Below are positions 1-8,989 of a stretch of 64,000 nucleotides of DNA, piece by piece; position 1 is the first letter of the stretch, and each line of letters starts with the position of its first letter. The position numbers and the translations under genes are program-made. The notes under the pieces were generated by a model. That model saw only the letters and a list, made by a program, of their open reading frames with translations, made no database searches and was not told the DNA's origin. Source of the stretch: RFSX01 sp965230215 (GTDB lineage: Bacteria; Bacteroidota; Bacteroidia; Chitinophagales; Saprospiraceae); assembly GCA_965230215.1 (NCBI GenBank), contig CBDDKN010000002.1, forward strand, positions 806,001 through 870,000. Reading direction: 5' to 3'.

Positions 1-665
1 TCTGGCATATTCTATGGAACATGCTGCTTCTATACTGGTTCGGACGTATAATTGGTGATTTCCTGGGTGACCACAGGGTTTTGCCGCTTTACATTCTTGG
101 AGGCTTATGTGGCGGTTTGTTTTTTATTATCTGGGATCAGCTGCTTCCCGGAGGTACAGGCATGTCTTGGGCTTATGGCGCATCGGCGGCTGTATTTGCG
201 GTGATCATGGCTACAGCCGTATTGTCACCAGATTACATTTTCCATTTGATTTTGATAGGTCCTGTTAAGATTAAATATATAGCCCTTGGGATGTTGTTTC
301 TTGATTTGATAGGAACGGCGGGTAATGTCAACACCGGGGGACACTTTGGTCATATTGGCGGCGCATTCTTTGGTGTGGCTTATGTTTACTTTTTAAGACA
401 GGGCACAGATCTCACCAGTGGGTTACAGAAATTGTTTGCTGGTTTTGATGGATCTTTTTCCTCAGGTGGAAGTCGCAGAAAAAGAAATACACAATTCAAG
501 GTATACAGAAACAAGCAAGAGAACGCCAGACAGGAAAAACCAAATAGGCCAGTTTCTGAGCAAGCTGAGTTGGATAGAATTCTTGATAAAATCAATTCGC
601 AGGGATATGAAAAGCTTTCCGAAGAGGAAAGAGATTTCCTGTATAGGGTGAGCAAGAAAAAATAG
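1..665 (+). CDS. Rhomboid family intramembrane serine protease, 5' end cut off
   Basis: The reading frame is open from the first bases of the window, and the residues before the first Met (WHILWN) are rhomboid-like, so the true start lies to the left. Rhomboids cleave membrane proteins within the bilayer. Several hydrophobic segments are visible. The catalytic serine sits in a GASA motif and the catalytic histidine in GHFGHIGG, about 56 residues later. The residue after the serine is Ala rather than the usual Gly. The last roughly 70 residues are a charged cytoplasmic tail resembling the small domain (DUF6576-like) that follows rhomboids in Bacteroidota. It lies 2 nt upstream of the EEP gene, suggesting cotranscription. 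The substrate is unknown. Confidence 0.88.
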   Translation, partial: WHILWNMLLLYWFGRIIGDFLGDHRVLPLYILGGLCGGLFFIIWDQLLPGGTGMSWAYGASAAVFAVIMATAVLSPDYIFHLILIGPVKIKYIALGMLFLDLIGTAGNVNTGGHFGHIGGAFFGVAYVYFLRQGTDLTSGLQKLFAGFDGSFSSGGSRRKRNTQFKVYRNKQENARQEKPNRPVSEQAELDRILDKINSQGYEKLSEEERDFLYRVSKKK

Positions 666-667
666 CT

Positions 668-1690
668 ATGCGTTGGGGTCTCAAATTTATTCTTGGAATT
701 AACGCTCTGGTCGCATGTGCAACTTTATTCGCTTATGTATCTCCAGTCGTTGACCCATCAATTACCTGGTTCTTTTCATTTTTTGCCATTGGATTTCCTA
801 TTCTAATCATATTAAATCTGGCATTTCTGATTATCTGGATGAGCATCAAACCTAAATTTGCCTTGCTTCCCATCTTAACCCTGGCCTTGGGTTGGGTCCC
901 GCTTCAAAATTCGATCGGTATAAATCTTGGTTCCAAAGACACAGATGGCCTTCGAATAATGAGCTACAATATCGGACATACCAAGTATCTGCTTGATGAC
1001 AATGGTAAAAACAAAAATGCTCTGGCATTCCAGGCATTCCTCCAGAAAGCTGATGCCGATTTAATCTGTGTACAAGAACGTACGAAGCGACACTTGGACT
1101 TATATAAGCAGATTTTCAAGGGTTATTCCCTATATCCCGAAGAATTTATTGGAACATGTATCTATTCCAGGCAACCAATACTTGATAGTGGTAATATATA
1201 TTTTGACACCAATGCGCATAATGCGACATGGGTTGAGGTGATGTACAAAGGACAGCGCATCAGGATATACAGCATTCATTTGAGTTCAAACAAGATTAAA
1301 AAACTCGATGGTAACGGCAGTATCAGAGAAATATGGGATAAGAGCCTTTTCATATTGGACAAATACAATCTGCATGCAGTAAAAAGAAAGCAGCAACTTG
1401 AAAAGATTCTAACACATGCCCAGTCTTCTCCATACCCTGTCGTGCTTACTGGGGACTTCAATGATGTGCCGCTGTCTCATATGTACAGAACCATAGCAAA
1501 TAAGTACAGGGATGCATTTCTGGATACCGGATTCGGATTTGGGAAAACGCATAAAACGAAGGTGCCGATTCTGAGAATTGATTACGCATTTCATTCTGAA
1601 GAATTGACAGCTGGATCACAGGAGGTGATGCGGGCCAATTTTTCAGACCACTATCCTCTTCTGACTTCAGTTGACTTACTGAATCAGTAG
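668..1690 (+). CDS. Membrane-anchored endonuclease/exonuclease/phosphatase (EEP) family protein
   Basis: The N-terminal ~95 residues form about three membrane segments, followed by a complete EEP fold on one side of the membrane. Motifs appear in the family order: MSYNIGH, the metal-binding Glu in LICVQERT, SIHLSSN, the catalytic Asp/Asn in LTGDFND, RIDYAFHS and the terminal SDHYPL. EEP enzymes hydrolyse phosphodiester or phosphomonoester bonds with Mg2+; the substrate cannot be read from sequence. It begins 2 nt after the rhomboid stop. This rhomboid-EEP pairing recurs in Bacteroidota, often next to mutL, which here lies about 8.6 kb away on the other strand. Confidence 0.88.
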   Translation: MRWGLKFILGINALVACATLFAYVSPVVDPSITWFFSFFAIGFPILIILNLAFLIIWMSIKPKFALLPILTLALGWVPLQNSIGINLGSKDTDGLRIMSYNIGHTKYLLDDNGKNKNALAFQAFLQKADADLICVQERTKRHLDLYKQIFKGYSLYPEEFIGTCIYSRQPILDSGNIYFDTNAHNATWVEVMYKGQRIRIYSIHLSSNKIKKLDGNGSIREIWDKSLFILDKYNLHAVKRKQQLEKILTHAQSSPYPVVLTGDFNDVPLSHMYRTIANKYRDAFLDTGFGFGKTHKTKVPILRIDYAFHSEELTAGSQEVMRANFSDHYPLLTSVDLLNQ

Positions 1691-1723
1691 TCTTTGAAAC
1701 CTTCAATAAAATTATAAATAGCC

Positions 1724-1731
1724 TATTTTTG
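1724..1731 (+). promoter_or_regulatory. Possible Bacteroidota -7 element upstream of cysS
   Basis: TATTTTTG matches the TAnnTTTG consensus of the Bacteroidota primary sigma factor. It ends only 4 nt before the cysS ATG at 1736. Transcription from it would start at or beside the initiation codon, giving a leaderless or nearly leaderless mRNA, or favouring the second ATG at 1742. The nearest upstream TTG is 27 nt away, longer than the usual 17-23, so this may be chance in an AT-rich gap. Confidence 0.3.
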
Positions 1732-1735
1732 CAGG

Positions 1736-3229
1736 ATGAAAATGAGAGAGTTATTTCTACAGAACAGTTTGACAAAGAAGAAGGAAAAGTTCGTTCCTCT
1801 TAACGAAGGTCATATAGGCATGTATGTATGTGGTCCTACTGTCTACAGTGATGTACACCTGGGTAATGTCAGAACATTTGTAAGTTTTGACGTGATGTAT
1901 CGTTATCTGCTCTATCTGGGCTATAAAGTAAGGTATGTTAGAAATATTACTGACGTAGGACACCTGCTTGATGATGGCGAAGACCGTATCTCAAAAGGTG
2001 CACGCGTGGAACAGCTTGAACCGATGGAGATCGTGCAGAAATACACCAATGGTTTCCATGAGATGATGCGCATCTTCAATACTAAAAAACCGAGCATTGA
2101 ACCGCGTGCCACGCAACATATCATCGAACAAATCGAGATGGTACAGCAAATTCTAGATAATGGCTATGCTTATATTGTGGATGGGTCTGTATACTTCGAC
2201 ACGCTCAAGTTCAATGAAGATAAAAAGTGTTATGGCCAGTTGTCCGGAAGAGTCATCGAGGAGCTTTTCACTGAAACGCGCGATGATCTGAAAAAGCAGG
2301 ATCAGAAAAAGCATCCTTCCGATTTTGCAATCTGGATGAAAGCTGATCCGGATCACCTGATGAAATGGATTTCGCCATGGTCGGTTGGTTTCCCGGGATG
2401 GCATCTCGAGTGCTCTGTCATGAGTACCAAATATCTGGGTGAGACCTTTGATATACATGGCGGTGGAAATGATTTGAAGTTTCCACACCACGAAAATGAA
2501 ATAGCACAAAACATAGGCTCTTGTGGATGTGCGCCATCAAAATACTGGCTGCATACCAACATGCTGTTGATGAACGGAAAGAAAATGTCCAAAAGTGATG
2601 GCAATACCATCTCACCGGACGAACTCTTTACTGGAGACAGCCCACATGTCACCAAAGGTTACAGTCCAATGGTTGTCAAGTTCTTCATGCTACAATCGCA
2701 TTACAGCTCTACACTTGATCTCACGGATGACGCATTGCAGGCTTCAGAAAAAGGATATAAAAGATTGATGGAATCGGTGAAGACATTATCCGCGCTGAAG
2801 CATAAAAGCAACGGAGACAGCCTTGATTCAGAAATAAATGATCTGCTGGAAGAGTTCCTTCAGCATATGAGTGATGATTTCAATACCCCAAGAGCTATAG
2901 CTTCACTGTTTGAAATGGCAAAAAAAATAAACAGTTTGAAAGAAGGTCATCTTGATCTTTCCCAACTGTCTGATGCTTGCTTTCAAGATCTGAAATCCAA
3001 GTATCCAGAATTCATAAGTGCCATTCTTGGTTTATCGGATGAATCAGCTAATGCCAGTTCAGGAAATGATTCTGCCTTGGATAAGGTAATGGAACTTGTT
3101 CTTGATTTACGTCAGGAGGCCAGAGCAAACAAAGACTGGGCTACTGCAGATAAAATCAGAGATGGTCTTGCAGCAAGCAATATCGTCGTTAAAGATGGTA
3201 AGGATGGTTCCAATTGGAGCCTCAATTAA
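1736..3229 (+). CDS. cysS: Cysteinyl-tRNA synthetase
   Basis: Class I aminoacyl-tRNA synthetase that charges tRNA-Cys with cysteine. At 497 residues it is close to the usual bacterial length. The opening CGPTVY holds the first zinc-binding cysteine (about residue 32), HLGN (41-44) is the HIGH-type ATP motif, WHLECSVMS and HHENEIAQ supply further zinc ligands, and KMSKSDGN (about 282) is the KMSKS loop. The C-terminal helical anticodon-binding region ends with the usual WATADKIRDGL stretch. ATG at 1736 is the most upstream start; a second ATG two codons later is equally possible. It lies 45 nt after the EEP gene and 13 nt before the M28 peptidase. Confidence 0.97.
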   Translation: MKMRELFLQNSLTKKKEKFVPLNEGHIGMYVCGPTVYSDVHLGNVRTFVSFDVMYRYLLYLGYKVRYVRNITDVGHLLDDGEDRISKGARVEQLEPMEIVQKYTNGFHEMMRIFNTKKPSIEPRATQHIIEQIEMVQQILDNGYAYIVDGSVYFDTLKFNEDKKCYGQLSGRVIEELFTETRDDLKKQDQKKHPSDFAIWMKADPDHLMKWISPWSVGFPGWHLECSVMSTKYLGETFDIHGGGNDLKFPHHENEIAQNIGSCGCAPSKYWLHTNMLLMNGKKMSKSDGNTISPDELFTGDSPHVTKGYSPMVVKFFMLQSHYSSTLDLTDDALQASEKGYKRLMESVKTLSALKHKSNGDSLDSEINDLLEEFLQHMSDDFNTPRAIASLFEMAKKINSLKEGHLDLSQLSDACFQDLKSKYPEFISAILGLSDESANASSGNDSALDKVMELVLDLRQEARANKDWATADKIRDGLAASNIVVKDGKDGSNWSLN

Positions 3230-3242
3230 AAATTAGAACTTA

Positions 3243-4256
3243 ATGAAACAATTATATTACTTCCTATTAGCAGTTTCCTTTGCATTGGTCGTATCATCTT
3301 GTAATAACGAACCAAAGCAAACGGGCAATACTACTGTTGAGAAACCCAAGGTACTTGTTCCCAGCTTTAACAAGGATTCGGCATACTACTATATTGAAAA
3401 ACAGTTGTCGTTTGGTCCAAGAGTACCCGGAACAGAAACCCATATTGCGTGTAGGGACTGGATGGTAGAAAAATTCACAGAGTTTGGAGCAGAGGTGATT
3501 GTGCAAGATTTTACAGCACAATTCTACACCGGTGAAACTGCGCCGTCCAGCAATATCATTGCGCAGTTCAATCCAGATCATGAAAACCGCGTTATTTTGT
3601 CTGCACATTGGGACAGCCGTTTCATTGGAGAAGAGGACGAAGACAAGGATAAAAAAGATCAGCCTATTCCTGGCGCTGATGATGGCGGAAGTGGTGTAGG
3701 TGTACTGCTGGAAATCGCCAGACAAATAGGTCAAAACCCTATTGACCTGGGTGTTGATATTATTCTATGGGATGCCGAAGACCAGGGCCAAAGAGGCGGT
3801 GGTCAGCAGAGCGAACTTACATGGTGCCTGGGTTCCCAGTATTGGTCACGCAACAAACACACCAATAAATACAAAGCGATGTATGGCATTAACCTGGATA
3901 TGGTGGGCGCCAAAAATCCAAGGTTTGGCAAGGACGGTGTGTCAAGATATTATGCACCAAAAGTCCTGAATAAGGTATGGAAGCTAGCGCGAACAATGGG
4001 TTATTCCGATATGTTTGCTGATGATAATACTGGCGGTATTACAGATGATCACAAGATCGTCAATGAGATGGCTGGAATTCCAATGATCAATATTATCAAC
4101 CAGCCCATCGATAGTGATCACAGTTTCGTAAGACACTGGCATACGCACAATGACAATATAGATGCAATCGAAAAACGGACTTTAAAGGCGGTTGGGCAAG
4201 TAGTGCTTGCTGTCGTTTACAAAGAATCTGATGGAACAATTAAAAGCTTTGAATAA
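3243..4256 (+). CDS. M28 family zinc peptidase lipoprotein (glutaminyl cyclase-like)
   Basis: The N-terminus is a lipoprotein signal ending in SSC (Cys about residue 20), so the mature protein is probably lipid-anchored in the envelope. The M28 di-zinc site is visible: AHWDSR (about 121-126), GADDGGSG (about 144-151), the acidic DAEDQG (about 177), and the late His in HWHTHND (about 298). The spacing and the HWHTHNDN ending resemble bacterial glutaminyl-peptide cyclotransferase-like members, so it may be either an aminopeptidase or a cyclase making N-terminal pyroglutamate. It ends 1 nt before the next gene's ATG, implying translational coupling with the T9SS-sorted protein. Confidence 0.9.
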   Translation: MKQLYYFLLAVSFALVVSSCNNEPKQTGNTTVEKPKVLVPSFNKDSAYYYIEKQLSFGPRVPGTETHIACRDWMVEKFTEFGAEVIVQDFTAQFYTGETAPSSNIIAQFNPDHENRVILSAHWDSRFIGEEDEDKDKKDQPIPGADDGGSGVGVLLEIARQIGQNPIDLGVDIILWDAEDQGQRGGGQQSELTWCLGSQYWSRNKHTNKYKAMYGINLDMVGAKNPRFGKDGVSRYYAPKVLNKVWKLARTMGYSDMFADDNTGGITDDHKIVNEMAGIPMINIINQPIDSDHSFVRHWHTHNDNIDAIEKRTLKAVGQVVLAVVYKESDGTIKSFE

Positions 4257-4257
4257 T

Positions 4258-5271
4258 ATGAGACTTTCAAAAATTACTTTTTCACTTGCTCTAATTGGTT
4301 TTCTAACAGCCAATGTTATGTACGGGCAAAACAAGACTGCTGTAGTATCAAAAGTAACAGCAACATGGTGTCCTAATTGTGGAACCTGGGGATGGGATTA
4401 TTTTGAAGAATTAAAAGACATCTATGAGAGCAACAGCAATGTTACATTGCTTGGTGTACATCACAGTGGTGACTTAAGAAATAATACAAGCTCTTGGTTT
4501 GCTGATAACCTGGACTTCTTCTATCAACCGGTTTTCTTTTTGAACAACGAAGATCTTGATGTAAGCAGAAACAACTGGGAGAACAAGGTAGATGAGCTGG
4601 CTGACAAGCTTGACGTATGGCAAGGTGGTGGAGAATCCGTTAACCTAAGTTTTCAGTCTGCGTATGTTCTCAATGACGAGATCATGTGTAGCTTAAACAT
4701 AGATGCAAGCAACAAATCAGATGGTGAATACTATGTTGCTGTCTATGTATTTGAAAATGATGTGCAGAACTTCCAATCGAGCAGAGGTATGTCCAGCCAC
4801 CCAAATGTTCTCAGAGATGTTATGAATGATGATGTTCAAGGAGACCTGTTTACAGGACAGGACGCTAATGGCAACCCTGTTTCTCAACTTGATTACAGCA
4901 TGCCATTAAATATGGCCTGGGATAAAGACAAAGTTGGCCTTCTGGCCGTCGTATGGGAAGAAGATGGAGGACAATATGTGTTGCAAAATGCTTCAAGCAT
5001 TCACAATATCGGTCTGTTATCTTCCGATTTTGAAACACTTGATGGCGACGCAGTTAAAGTTGCATACCTTAGCAATGGCTTCAATGTCAGAACTGATTTA
5101 ACTGGTCAGTTTAGACTGTATTTCTATAACAGTAGTGCACAGCTGATTCAAGATGTGACCTTCACAGGAGAGACCACTATTGACACTTCTAATCTGCCTG
5201 CAGGAATCTATAGCATTCACCTAATGCAGGAGAATAAAGTATATACGCAACAGGTTATTGTAACCAGATAA
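4258..5271 (+). CDS. Secreted thioredoxin-fold protein with T9SS C-terminal sorting domain
   Basis: I start it at ATG 4258, 1 nt after the M28 stop. The longer frame back to 4207 overlaps that gene and only adds residues before a clear signal peptide (cleavage near MYGQ). The mature N-terminus has the redox motif WCPNC (about residues 37-41) in a thioredoxin-like or Omp28-like domain. The last ~75 residues form a beta-rich domain ending in LPAGIYSIHL and a basic terminus, typical of the type A sorting domain removed during type IX secretion. Export to the cell surface or medium is therefore inferred. Its partner is unknown. A strong hairpin follows the stop. Confidence 0.85.
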   Translation: MRLSKITFSLALIGFLTANVMYGQNKTAVVSKVTATWCPNCGTWGWDYFEELKDIYESNSNVTLLGVHHSGDLRNNTSSWFADNLDFFYQPVFFLNNEDLDVSRNNWENKVDELADKLDVWQGGGESVNLSFQSAYVLNDEIMCSLNIDASNKSDGEYYVAVYVFENDVQNFQSSRGMSSHPNVLRDVMNDDVQGDLFTGQDANGNPVSQLDYSMPLNMAWDKDKVGLLAVVWEEDGGQYVLQNASSIHNIGLLSSDFETLDGDAVKVAYLSNGFNVRTDLTGQFRLYFYNSSAQLIQDVTFTGETTIDTSNLPAGIYSIHLMQENKVYTQQVIVTR

Positions 5272-5288
5272 ATTGTTGTTAGTCCAAT

Positions 5289-5323
5289 AAAAAAGGGGGC
5301 ATCGAATAAATGCCCCCTTTTTT
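5289..5323. terminator. Bidirectional intrinsic terminator
   Basis: A perfect 14-bp inverted repeat (A6-G5-CAT paired with ATG-C5-T6) has a 7-nt loop and sits between convergent genes ending at 5271 (+) and 5342 (-). Poly-U is produced in both directions, so it should terminate transcription from both sides. Confidence 0.93.
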
Positions 5324-5341
5324 ATTTCTTAGCTCGACGGT

Positions 5342-6691
5342 CTATACTTCAGTAAGCAACTCATCTATCATTCCTCTGATCTCACCTTTGCTTGAAGGTC
5401 TCGGCGCATCTGCACTTATAATCTGTCCTTTATCATCAAGCAATATAAATCTAGGTATGCCCTTGATCAGGTACTGCTCAACAAAACCTGTATTCCATCC
5501 ATTGTCGGAAATCAGCTGAACACCTTTAAGTTCCTTGTCCTCAACCATATCTTTCCACTTTTGCTCATCTTTTGGGACATCAACTGAAATACTGACAAAT
5601 TCAATATTCTTATCATGGTAATCTGATTCCAATTCTTTCAGATGAGGGATTTCCATTTTGCAAGGACCACACCATGTTGCCCAGACGTCGATATAAACGT
5701 TCTTACCTTTTAAATCCTCCAGTGCAACCATCTGATCGTTAACATTCTTAAAGTTAAACGCCGGTGAACTATTACCTTTAATTAGCATCTTCATGCTGTC
5801 ATAATTCTTTTGAACATTGGCCTTAAGTTCTTCGTCGCTGGCTAGTGCCAGCATCTTGTCCACACAATTCGTTAAGTCCTTAGCTCCTGGCGACATCCAA
5901 TCATTCAATCTGGAAATGACTGTATTTCTAATGGCCCAGCTATCTACCTCTGACAATTTCTCAAGACATTCCGGTAAGTCACAGTTGGTGAAATGATCAA
6001 CAACAATATTTCTATACTCCGGAATGCTTTCAAAATCATCATTTCTTGAAAAGTCTATTGTATCATAAAGGCTGGTCAATGCTTCTGTTAGAACAACAGA
6101 ATCTATTCCTGCAAAATACTTATGATAGCTCTCGTAATTCATAATATTGGCAAGCATCTCGTAATTGATATTGGCCTCCTCCTTTTGACTGAAGTTTGAA
6201 GGCAGGTCTACAGATTTCAATAGTGAAACCAATTCAGACTTGGCCGTTTTGAAGTGATCAACAAAACTATCCTGAGGCATTTTATACAGCTGACGAATAT
6301 TCATCTTTCGTCCCTGCTCAGACTTAAGCATCACCTTCGCCGCGAGATAATTATTCACCGCCGCATTGGCTCCTTCATATTTAAGAGTCTCATCAAACTG
6401 TCTGATATTGGCTGTCATCATCAGACTGTCGTCTGGAGTCAAGTAACAGTCCGTATACTCTCTCTTATAGCCGAATCTGTAGTATCCAGGCTGCTCTTTA
6501 AAAGCCGCTCGGAAATTACCTTGTTCATCTATAGGGAATTTAAGTACGTCGCCGTTCCGTTCAAAAACAACGCTGTCACCTATCGAATTTTCAATATTAC
6601 CATTAACCACAATCTCTCTAATCTCATGTGTGTCATTCACACATGAACTAAGAAAACAAAAAGCGAATAGTAAGATTATTAGACTTCTCAT
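5342..6691 (-). CDS. TlpA-like thiol-disulfide oxidoreductase lipoprotein
   Basis: The signal peptide ends in LSSC, a lipobox, placing the protein on the outer leaflet of a membrane. The N-terminal ~300 residues are a DUF4369-like beta domain followed by a helical region. The C-terminal ~140 residues are a TlpA/AhpC-TSA thioredoxin domain with the redox motif WATWCGPCK and the cis-Pro loop near KGIPRFILLD. Proteins of this build are abundant in Bacteroidota and reduce or oxidise exported proteins. The partner is unknown. It starts 12 nt after the stop of the S46 peptidase on the same strand, so both probably share a transcript ended by the hairpin at 5289-5323. Confidence 0.9.
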   Translation of the reverse strand: MRSLIILLFAFCFLSSCVNDTHEIREIVVNGNIENSIGDSVVFERNGDVLKFPIDEQGNFRAAFKEQPGYYRFGYKREYTDCYLTPDDSLMMTANIRQFDETLKYEGANAAVNNYLAAKVMLKSEQGRKMNIRQLYKMPQDSFVDHFKTAKSELVSLLKSVDLPSNFSQKEEANINYEMLANIMNYESYHKYFAGIDSVVLTEALTSLYDTIDFSRNDDFESIPEYRNIVVDHFTNCDLPECLEKLSEVDSWAIRNTVISRLNDWMSPGAKDLTNCVDKMLALASDEELKANVQKNYDSMKMLIKGNSSPAFNFKNVNDQMVALEDLKGKNVYIDVWATWCGPCKMEIPHLKELESDYHDKNIEFVSISVDVPKDEQKWKDMVEDKELKGVQLISDNGWNTGFVEQYLIKGIPRFILLDDKGQIISADAPRPSSKGEIRGMIDELLTEV

Positions 6692-6703
6692 ATTAATTAT
6701 TTT

Positions 6704-8863
6704 CTATTGTTTTTTAGGGTGCACCAAATACATCTCATCAATAAGATGTCCAGCGCCTGCATACTTGTCAATAACAAACAGTATATATCTGGCATCAACC
6801 ATGATGTTACGACAAATCGAAGGATCATAATTATAGTCACTCATTGTACCCTCCCATGCTCTGTCAAAATTCAAACCGATCAAATTACCCTGACCATCGA
6901 TAGCAGGACTTCCAGAATTACCTCCGGTGGTGTGGTTTGTCCCTATGAAACAAACTGGAAGTTTGCCATTGGAATCCGCATACTGCCCATAATCCTTGTT
7001 TTCAAATAACTCTATCATCTTGGGATCCAAATCAAACTCATAGTCACCAGGCTTATATTTTTCCATTACGCCCTCAAGATAAGTTACAGGCGCATAGTTA
7101 ACGGCATCACTAGGGTTGTATCCATTTACCTTTCCATATGTTACGCGCATCGTACTGTTGGCATCTGGGTAAAACCTGCTATCAGAAAAGGTCTCCATAA
7201 GCGCTTTCATATAGATGCGCTGCAATGAATCCAATTTGAATTGAGCTTTGTTATAAGGTGCTGCTACTTTCTCGTCATAAATCTCTTTCCAATTTGATCC
7301 GAAATTGTACACAGGATCTTCCTTCAATGTACTGACAATGGTTTCGGAATCCTTTTCCAATAAAGCCATCATCTTATCTTCTTTGTTCAGAATAGTATTG
7401 GCCAAGATGTATTGAACAGAATTCCTGTTGCGACCATTCATATCTGTGTCTGATGAAGCCTTAAGCATTTTAGGAACGTATTGCGCATCGACATTTTCGA
7501 CATACATTGTGGTCAATGCTTCGAATACTTCCTTGTCAATTTCAGGTCTGTAGTTCTTATAAAATCCTTCAAGGCTACCCTTCACTCTTTCCTTATATCC
7601 GTTGAATGCTTCTTCGCCGTTGTTTTCATAAATACTTACCATGCGCTGCATCATATTGTTAACACGCATCAATTCTATATTGCGACCTGTGACTTCAGAA
7701 TAGTAGTCTCGTACATAAGCATACGGAGCGCGCTCTTCGTATAACTTTTTGAATTCGGGAAGAATATTTCTGTATGGACTGTCCTTAGGTAGTGACTTAG
7801 TAAATTGGTCTTCGAACTTTTGTTTCTTCTCTATCGCTTTTGTTTTTGTAAGCCCGAGGCTCTCTCCAATCCACTTTTTCCAATAGTTGGCAACTCTCGC
7901 AAACTTGGAGGCATACTGAATTCTGATTTCCTCATCAGCACGCATATACTTGTCAATTATTGAAAGCGCCTTTTCACGAATAGAGATTTTGGCTGGATTT
8001 GAGGCTTCTACAATCTCCTCAATGGCATATGAAGGAAGATACTCTTGTGTTCTTCCCGGAAATCCAAATACCATTGTGAAGTCACCAGTCTCTACTCCGT
8101 CAAGGGAAATAGGCAGATAGTGCTTTGATTTCAACGGCACATTATCTTCTGAATAATCCGCTGGTAAATTATCAGCGCCTGCATAAATTCTGAACAGAGA
8201 AAAGTCTCCTGTATGTCTTGGCCAAACCCAGTTGTCAGTATCTGCACCATACTTTCCAATAGATTCTGGTGGTGCACCTACCAACCGCACATCGCGATAT
8301 GTTGTGGTTAAGAATGCAAAGTATTGATTGCCATTAAAAAAGGGTCTTACTCTTACATCCTGGTGATCTGCCTTCTTGATCTTAGCAATCGCTTTTTCGA
8401 TGTTCTTATCTATCATTGATTGTCTGTCTGAAACAGATAGATCCTCTGTAACATTCATCAATACATCTTCAGTAACATCAACAATCTCATTGATGAATGT
8501 TGCTGTTAAGCCAGGGTTAGGTAATTCCTTTGAACGATCCATAGCCCAAAATCCATCTTTCAGATAGTTGTTCTCCAAAGAGGAGTGACTTTGAATCTGC
8601 CCATATCCACAATGATGGTTTGTTAATAATAGTCCTTCTGCAGATATCAGTTCTGAAGTGCAAAATCCGCCAAAATGAACAATAGCATCTTTCAATGAAC
8701 CTCTATTGACACTATAAATATCAGCTGCAGAAATTTGCATACCCATCTGTTGCATCTCTGCCTCATTGAGGCTTTTAAGCAATAGTGGAATCCACATCCC
8801 TTCTCCTGCAAACGAAAGGTTGAAGATGAAAACGAATAATATGGTTTGAATAAAAGATTTCAT
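6704..8863 (-). CDS. S46 family dipeptidyl peptidase, DPP11-like
   Basis: A 719-residue secreted serine peptidase with a signal peptide (cleavage near FAG). S46 enzymes are chymotrypsin-like peptidases that remove dipeptides from peptide N-termini in the periplasm. Motifs seen: FGGFCTSELIS and the catalytic His in LLTNHHCGYG (about residue 84), VWPRHTGDFSLFR holding the catalytic Asp, and the catalytic Ser in GNSGSP (about 650). The residue 18 after that Ser is Arg, in LNFDRAWEG. In the Porphyromonas enzymes this position is Arg in DPP11 (Asp/Glu-specific) and Gly in DPP7 (hydrophobic), so acidic P1 specificity is inferred. This matters to an organism feeding on protein. The TlpA-like gene follows. 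Confidence 0.95.
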   Translation of the reverse strand: MKSFIQTILFVFIFNLSFAGEGMWIPLLLKSLNEAEMQQMGMQISAADIYSVNRGSLKDAIVHFGGFCTSELISAEGLLLTNHHCGYGQIQSHSSLENNYLKDGFWAMDRSKELPNPGLTATFINEIVDVTEDVLMNVTEDLSVSDRQSMIDKNIEKAIAKIKKADHQDVRVRPFFNGNQYFAFLTTTYRDVRLVGAPPESIGKYGADTDNWVWPRHTGDFSLFRIYAGADNLPADYSEDNVPLKSKHYLPISLDGVETGDFTMVFGFPGRTQEYLPSYAIEEIVEASNPAKISIREKALSIIDKYMRADEEIRIQYASKFARVANYWKKWIGESLGLTKTKAIEKKQKFEDQFTKSLPKDSPYRNILPEFKKLYEERAPYAYVRDYYSEVTGRNIELMRVNNMMQRMVSIYENNGEEAFNGYKERVKGSLEGFYKNYRPEIDKEVFEALTTMYVENVDAQYVPKMLKASSDTDMNGRNRNSVQYILANTILNKEDKMMALLEKDSETIVSTLKEDPVYNFGSNWKEIYDEKVAAPYNKAQFKLDSLQRIYMKALMETFSDSRFYPDANSTMRVTYGKVNGYNPSDAVNYAPVTYLEGVMEKYKPGDYEFDLDPKMIELFENKDYGQYADSNGKLPVCFIGTNHTTGGNSGSPAIDGQGNLIGLNFDRAWEGTMSDYNYDPSICRNIMVDARYILFVIDKYAGAGHLIDEMYLVHPKKQ

Positions 8864-8989
8864 AACGCTTTGATTTTCTGGAAAATTTGAACTCCGAATT
8901 TAGACATTATAAATTTTAATCTAACTAATTCAAATTCTGAAACTTGTACTGACAATTATTTATTTTACAAAATCGATAAGAATAGTCGC

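Noticed and set aside
3294..3734. 146-codon minus-strand open frame inside the M28 gene
   Set aside because: Shadow of the M28 frame; composition is not protein-like.
4207..4257. Upstream start for the T9SS-sorted protein
   Set aside because: It would overlap the M28 gene and place 17 residues before a good signal peptide; the ATG at 4258 fits better.
6254..6646. 130-codon plus-strand open frame inside the TlpA-like gene
   Set aside because: Antisense to the lipoprotein N-terminal domain; no supporting features.
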